Origin: Enterocloster asparagiformis
Lineage (GTDB): Bacteria > Bacillota > Clostridia > Lachnospirales > Lachnospiraceae
Length of the DNA stretch: 27,157 nucleotides
Direction of reading: 5' to 3'
Assembly (NCBI GenBank): GCA_018380885.1
Contig: JAGZSY010000047.1
Span: forward strand, 1 to 27,157
Shown here: positions 23,780-27,157 of the stretch, one piece after another
How the letters are laid out: the number at the start of each line of letters is the position of its first letter
Numbering within the stretch: position 1 is the stretch's first letter
Notes under the pieces: generated by a model
What the model was told of the DNA's origin: nothing
Databases searched by the model: none
What the model saw: the letters and a program-made list of their open reading frames with translations, nothing else
Program-made: the position numbers and the translations under genes

Positions 23780-23820
23780 AAAAAAAGTGCTTCCAAGATT
23801 ATCTCTAACCTTAGAAGCAC
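23780..23820 (-). terminator. Terminator of the DUF554/aminotransferase operon
   Basis: Minus strand GTGCTTCTAAG and CTTGGAAGCAC form an 11-bp stem with one wobble, 12-nt loop, followed by seven T residues, 26 nt after the aminotransferase stop. Confidence 0.93.
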
Positions 23821-23845
23821 CTGTATCTAATTCTAATTCGCCGTT

Positions 23846-25021
23846 CTATTTTCCCCCTGATAAAATACCGCTGGCCGCCACCAGCTCCACCGCCCGGCGG
23901 ATCGCAGCCTCATCCTGAACCAGCGCCAGGCGCACATAACCCTCGCCGGATGGGCCGAAGGCGCTGCCGGGCGTCACAATCACCCCCGCCCTCTCCATCA
24001 AATCCATGACAAAGTCCTCGGAGGTCTCATAGTTGGACGGAATCCTGGCCCACACGAACATGGTGGCTGCCGGGCGCTCCATGGGCCAGCCGATGGCGGT
24101 AAAACCGTCGCAGAGACAATTGCGGCGGCGGGCGTACGCTTCCCTGGTGGTTTCCACACAGGATTGATCTCCGGTGATCGCCGCGATGGCCGCCTGCTGA
24201 ATCGGCAAGAACATGCCATAGTCCATATTGGATTTGAGCAGCTTTAATTTGGCCACCACCTCCCGGTTGCCCAGGCAGAAGCCGATGCGCGCTCCCGCCA
24301 GGCCGTAGGTCTTGGACAGGGAATTGAACTCCACGCCCACCTCCCGCGCCCCCGGAAAGCTCAGAAAGCTGCCGCAGCGTTTCCCGTCGAACACCAGCTC
24401 GCTGTAAGCGTTATCGTGCAGCACAATCACATCGTATTTCTTCGCAAATGCCACCAGCTCCTGGTAAAAGCTGTCCGGTGCCAGCGCCGCGGTGGGGTTG
24501 TTGGGGTAGGACACCACCATGAACTTTGCCCTGCGGGCCACATCCTCCGGCACATCGCTCAGGCGGATCACGTAGCCATTTTCCTTTTTCTGGGGCATAT
24601 AATACAGTTTGGCCCCGGCAATCCGCGGGCCATCCCCAAACACAGGGTAACATGGATCGGGAACCAGCACCGTGTCGCCCTCGTCCACGATGGAAAGCGC
24701 GATGTGGGACAGACCCTCCTGGGAGCCCAGCAGGGAACAAATCTCTGTGTGCGGGTCCAGCTTCACCCCGTAGCGCCGATCATACCAGGCGGCCACCGCC
24801 TCCAGAAGCGCGGTCTGGTCGCTGATCGCATAGATATAGTTTTTCTCATCCGCTGCCGCCCGGCAAAGCGCCTCCCGGATGTGGGCGGCCGGCGGAATGT
24901 TGGGCGCGCCTATACTCATATCGATCACCGGCTCCCCGGCGGCGGCCTTCTGCTTCCGCAGCTCCGAAAGCTTGCTGAAAATACCCTCGCCGAAGCAATT
25001 CATGCGTTTTGCAAATTCCAT
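23846..25021 (-). CDS. Class I/II PLP-dependent aminotransferase, DapL-like
   Basis: A 391-residue fold-type I aminotransferase. GSQEGLSHIALSIVDEGDTVLVPDPCYPVF (residues 99-128), SYPNNPTAA (171-179), HDNAYSELVFDG (202-213) and the PLP lysine Lys237 in SLSKTYGLAGARIGF are in order; the C-terminal arginine that binds the substrate carboxylate is in EGYVRLAL. The style is close to LL-diaminopimelate aminotransferase and related clostridial enzymes, but no lysine-pathway genes are near, so substrate is open (alanine, aspartate or aromatic amino acids are alternatives). AGGAGG lies 8 nt before the ATG; 16 nt follow the DUF554 stop, so they form one operon. Confidence 0.9.
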   Translation of the reverse strand: MEFAKRMNCFGEGIFSKLSELRKQKAAAGEPVIDMSIGAPNIPPAAHIREALCRAAADEKNYIYAISDQTALLEAVAAWYDRRYGVKLDPHTEICSLLGSQEGLSHIALSIVDEGDTVLVPDPCYPVFGDGPRIAGAKLYYMPQKKENGYVIRLSDVPEDVARRAKFMVVSYPNNPTAALAPDSFYQELVAFAKKYDVIVLHDNAYSELVFDGKRCGSFLSFPGAREVGVEFNSLSKTYGLAGARIGFCLGNREVVAKLKLLKSNMDYGMFLPIQQAAIAAITGDQSCVETTREAYARRRNCLCDGFTAIGWPMERPAATMFVWARIPSNYETSEDFVMDLMERAGVIVTPGSAFGPSGEGYVRLALVQDEAAIRRAVELVAASGILSGGK

Positions 25022-25037
25022 GTTGTGATCCTCCTCG

Positions 25038-25760
25038 TCAATATCCTAAAAGGCAGACAATCACCGGCAGAAACACTGCCGGAAGCATGTTGCCGATTTT
25101 TAACTTGCTGTTTAAAACCAGATTCAAGCCCAGGGCAAAAATCAGGATCGACCCGATAAAGGATATCCGCCCGATCATCAGCTCCGTCAGGTAAGGCCGC
25201 ACCACGCCAGCCAACAGGGTGATGGAACCCTGATAGATCGCCACCGGGAAGATGGAAAAGGCCGTGCCGATGCCCAGGGCGGCGGTGAACACAATGGACA
25301 GGACGCCGTCCATCACCGCTTTGGTAAACAGCGTGCTGTAGCTGTGGGTCAGACCGTCCTCTAAGGAGCCCACAATCGCCATGGCCCCCACGCAGAACAG
25401 CAGGGAGCTGCTGACAAAAGCTTCCACAAAGGTGCCTGAGGCTTTCCCGGCAGGAATCTTCGACTTGCACCAGATGCCCAACTGCTCCAGCCGGTCCTCG
25501 ATGTCAATCCACTCGCCCAGTGCGGAGCCGATCACCATACATAGCACCATCACCAGCGTATCCCTGGTGTCCAGCCCTCCGGCCGTTACGCTCATCATAC
25601 CCTTCAAGGCCCCGGAAATCCCCACAAAAATCACGCACAGTCCCACCGCGCTGGTAATGGTGTCCTCCAGGTGCTTTGGCAGCCCGCCCTTCACCAGAAG
25701 TCCCACCGCGCATCCTCCCAGAATTGCCGCCACATTCACGATTGTTCCCAATCCGGTCAT
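25038..25760 (-). CDS. DUF554 family membrane protein (YdfK/YqgA-like)
   Basis: A 240-residue protein with six or seven hydrophobic segments. MTGLGTIVNVAAILGGCAVGLLVKGGLP at the start, VIGSALGEWIDIEDRLEQLG in the middle and the SSLLFCVGAMAIVGSLEDGL and MDGVLSIVFTAALGIGTAFS segments are the usual DUF554 pattern. The family has no established function; a transporter or channel role is only a guess. I place the start at ATG 25758-25760, with GGGCGGG 8 nt before, rather than upstream ATGs that fall inside the promoter module. Transcribed from module B, with the aminotransferase gene behind it. Confidence 0.87.
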   Translation of the reverse strand: MTGLGTIVNVAAILGGCAVGLLVKGGLPKHLEDTITSAVGLCVIFVGISGALKGMMSVTAGGLDTRDTLVMVLCMVIGSALGEWIDIEDRLEQLGIWCKSKIPAGKASGTFVEAFVSSSLLFCVGAMAIVGSLEDGLTHSYSTLFTKAVMDGVLSIVFTAALGIGTAFSIFPVAIYQGSITLLAGVVRPYLTELMIGRISFIGSILIFALGLNLVLNSKLKIGNMLPAVFLPVIVCLLGY

Positions 25761-25805
25761 ACTCGTTTCCCGCCCTTCATAATGCTCTCTTTCTGTCCTA
25801 AAAAT

Positions 25806-25855
25806 GCCCATTTCGCCCATTATAGTACAAATTTCTGAATCTGGCAAGAGCCGGC
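25806..25855 (-). promoter_or_regulatory. Promoter module B (of the DUF554/aminotransferase operon)
   Basis: Minus strand TTGCCA (25842-25847), 17-nt spacer, TATAAT (25819-25824), in a 50-bp block almost identical to module A at 22517-22566. An imperfect CCGGC/GCCGG hairpin lies just upstream, between the VanW stop and the -35, mirroring the hairpin before module A. Confidence 0.85.
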
Positions 25856-25894
25856 AAAGCGGTTTTCTCTCAGCCGGTTCCAGCTGTCTGAAAA

Positions 25895-26737
25895 TTATGT
25901 TTCGATTTTCCCGCCATCCGCTGAATCGGGCAGAAACGGCTCATACATCATCATGGCGTGGTTTTCCACCGCCAGCTCCTCGGCCAACAGCTCCCCGTCC
26001 AGGGACCAGGTCTGCCTGTAAAGCTGGTTGTGGCGGCTGTATCCACCCCACCACTCGCTCTGCATCCGGTGTTCCCGCTCCACCACCTCATAGCGGCACC
26101 GGGGCGGTCTTGTGGAACTCCAGCTCCCGATCAGATCCCGCTCTCCCACCCGGACGTTCAACTGGAACGGACGGTCCGTCTGGTTGGAAATCATCAGATC
26201 CCCGTAGGGGTAATAGCAGGTCGCACCGCTGCCGAAGGGCTGGGTGCGATTGGAATCCGGAAATACGTCGTAACCATGGCGGTGCCTCTCCACCACTGTC
26301 AAAGAGGTGTGCAGGGTCATCCAGAAAATCAGGTTGGACATCTGACAGAGGCCGCCCCCGCAGCCGTGCTCCGCCTTGCCGTTCTTGAGCACAATTCCAT
26401 CCAGATATCCCTTTTTATAGGTAGGTTTTCCGATCAGCCTCCAATAGCTGAAGGTCTCCCCTGGCATGATCACCGCCCCGTCCAGCCGTTCGGCCGCCAG
26501 ACGCAGGTTCTGAATTTTATTGTACTGGTATTGCATGTCCACATCCTTTAAACGGCGCAGCAGCGGCGTCTCATGACAAAACTGCACATAGGGAAGCCTC
26601 TCCTTTTGCACCTTGGCGAACCGATATTTACCCGATACCCAGAGCAGATATCTTCGCATCGAATAGTAACATTTGCCGCAGGCCAGGCGAAAATCAGACC
26701 GCTTTTTGGTCCGCAAGGTATCCGTTTGCCCTCTCAT
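25895..26737 (-). CDS. VanW-family protein
   Basis: A 280-residue protein. The VanW domain is clear from residue 70: NKIQNLRLAAERLDGAVIMPGETFSYWRLIGKPTYKKGY, KAEHGCGGGLCQMSNLIFW, ERHRHGYDVFPDSNRTQPFGSGATCYYPYGDLMISNQTDRPFQL. No signal peptide or membrane segment is evident, so it appears cytoplasmic, unlike longer peptidoglycan-binding VanW proteins. It was named from vanB clusters but has no proven role in resistance, and none of the van ligase genes is here. GGAGG lies 6 nt before the ATG. A 12-bp palindrome is immediately upstream; no clear promoter is seen after the tRNA terminator. Confidence 0.88.
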   Translation of the reverse strand: MRGQTDTLRTKKRSDFRLACGKCYYSMRRYLLWVSGKYRFAKVQKERLPYVQFCHETPLLRRLKDVDMQYQYNKIQNLRLAAERLDGAVIMPGETFSYWRLIGKPTYKKGYLDGIVLKNGKAEHGCGGGLCQMSNLIFWMTLHTSLTVVERHRHGYDVFPDSNRTQPFGSGATCYYPYGDLMISNQTDRPFQLNVRVGERDLIGSWSSTRPPRCRYEVVEREHRMQSEWWGGYSRHNQLYRQTWSLDGELLAEELAVENHAMMMYEPFLPDSADGGKIET

Positions 26738-26749
26738 TCCATCCCTCCG

Positions 26750-26761
26750 TGTACGCGTACA
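26750..26761. repeat. 12-bp perfect palindrome TGTACGCGTACA before the VanW-family gene
   Basis: The palindrome lies a few bases before the GGAGG of the VanW-family gene and just after the tRNA terminator, a suitable place for an operator or a small hairpin masking the ribosome binding site. No second copy was noticed in the window. Confidence 0.5.
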
Positions 26762-26770
26762 TTTACAGAT

Positions 26771-26808
26771 AATAAAAGCCCGCAGGCTCCAAATCCAGAA
26801 CCTGCGGG
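26771..26808 (-). terminator. Terminator of the rRNA-tRNA operon
   Basis: Minus strand CCCGCAGG and CCTGCGGG form a perfect 8-bp stem with a 14-nt loop, followed by CTTTTATT, about 40 nt after the tRNA-Gly 3' end. Confidence 0.9.
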
Positions 26809-26848
26809 TCTTTGCTGTCTATTCGTATATCTGTTCAAATATCAAAAA

Positions 26849-26920
26849 AGCGCGAGACGGGATTCGAACCCGCGGCCCCCACCTTGGCAAGGTGGTGCTC
26901 CACCCCTGAGCCACTCGCGC
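26849..26920 (-). tRNA. tRNA-Gly (anticodon GCC)
   Basis: Acceptor stem GCGCGAG/CTCGCGC, anticodon arm CCACC-TTGCCAA-GGTGG with anticodon GCC, T arm with GGTTCGAATCC, discriminator U. No encoded CCA. It follows tRNA-Pro by 14 nt in the same transcript. Confidence 0.95.
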
Positions 26921-26934
26921 ATGTTTTATATTCG

Positions 26935-27009
26935 TCGGGGTGACAGGATTCGAACCTGCGGCCTCCTGGTCCCAAACCAGGCGCTCTAGCCAAGCTGAGC
27001 CACACCCCG
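26935..27009 (-). tRNA. tRNA-Pro (anticodon TGG)
   Basis: Acceptor stem CGGGGTG/CACCCCG, anticodon arm CCTGG-TTTGGGA-CCAGG with anticodon TGG, T loop in GGTTCGAATCC, discriminator A. No encoded CCA. It lies about 90 nt after the 23S rRNA 3' end. Confidence 0.95.
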
Positions 27010-27098
27010 TCATCACTGCTTACGAATAAATGATTAAATTTTCAATTTAAACGTACCCTCAAAACCACATATTGAATGATGTAAAACCTATTCCGTTT

Positions 27099-27157
27099 TG
27101 GTTAAGCCCTCGACCGATTAGTATTAGTCAGCTACATACATTACTGCACTTCCACCT
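27099..27157 (-). rRNA. 23S rRNA, 3' end only
   Basis: The minus strand reads GTAGCTGACTAATACTAATC followed by GGTCGAGGGCTTAACC, the conserved 3' terminus of bacterial 23S rRNA. The exact 3' end is within a few bases of 27099. The gene continues beyond the window. The roughly 89 nt between it and tRNA-Pro contain no 5S gene. Confidence 0.95.

Noticed and set aside
24416..25159. Long plus-strand open frame (247 codons) opposite the aminotransferase gene
   Set aside because: Antisense shadow of a well-supported enzyme; no ribosome binding site or recognisable domain.
21983..26737. Glycopeptide-resistance cluster, because VanZ- and VanW-like genes are close together
   Set aside because: No vanH, vanA/B ligase, vanX or vanRS gene is present; both families are common, unlinked chromosomal genes in Firmicutes and lie in different transcription units.

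Overview
The window looks like a chromosomal segment of a low-to-mid GC anaerobic Firmicute, most likely a Lachnospiraceae / Clostridium cluster XIVa gut bacterium. The indications are AGGAGG-type ribosome binding sites, IS256- and IS3-type transposase debris, REC-less SARP-like regulators of a kind common in that family, VanW/VanZ/DUF554 housekeeping proteins and the sequence of the 23S rRNA 3' end. This assignment is an inference from protein style, not from a search. Every supported gene, the tRNAs and the rRNA lie on the minus strand, so the window reads right to left.

Right end (27157 to about 25000): the 3' tip of a 23S rRNA gene, tRNA-Pro(TGG) and tRNA-Gly(GCC) with a terminator and no 5S gene between them; then a VanW-family gene, and a DUF554 membrane protein with a class I/II aminotransferase. 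A 480-base A+T-rich spacer separates these from a tyrosine recombinase-like protein that has lost nearly all its catalytic residues. Next is a tight operon of VanZ-like protein, truA, a cation diffusion facilitator and an ECF sigma factor with no anti-sigma gene beside it, then tRNA-Gln(CTG) with its own promoter and terminator.

Left two thirds (19128 to about 800): a capsule/exopolysaccharide locus. It opens with two paralogous 150-residue SARP-like winged-helix proteins. The second heads the main operon, behind an array of 7-mers repeated every 11 bp, the spacing known for SARP operators. The conserved G+C-richer core follows: PHP-type tyrosine phosphatase (CpsB), chain-length/kinase modulator (CpsC), BY-kinase (CpsD) with a strictly periodic tyrosine tail, LCP-family ligase, a secreted Ser/Thr-rich protein of unknown function and the priming sugar-phosphate transferase. 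At about 12.26 kb base composition shifts to strongly A+T-rich, and the variable cassette begins: UDP-glucuronate 4-epimerase, UDP-glucose dehydrogenase, five glycosyltransferases, a hexapeptide acetyltransferase, Wzy polymerase and Wzx flippase. Together these predict a Wzx/Wzy-dependent acidic, probably acetylated polysaccharide with glucuronic and/or galacturonic acid. The distal end (1-805) is filled with decayed IS fragments and the 5' end of an IS256-type transposase gene, as expected at a recombining cassette boundary.

Points most worth a second look: the SARP-like pair and 11-bp repeat array, two nearly identical 50-bp promoter modules 3.3 kb apart, the catalytically dead recombinase, the period-3 tyrosine tail, and the unknown secreted protein inside the capsule operon.
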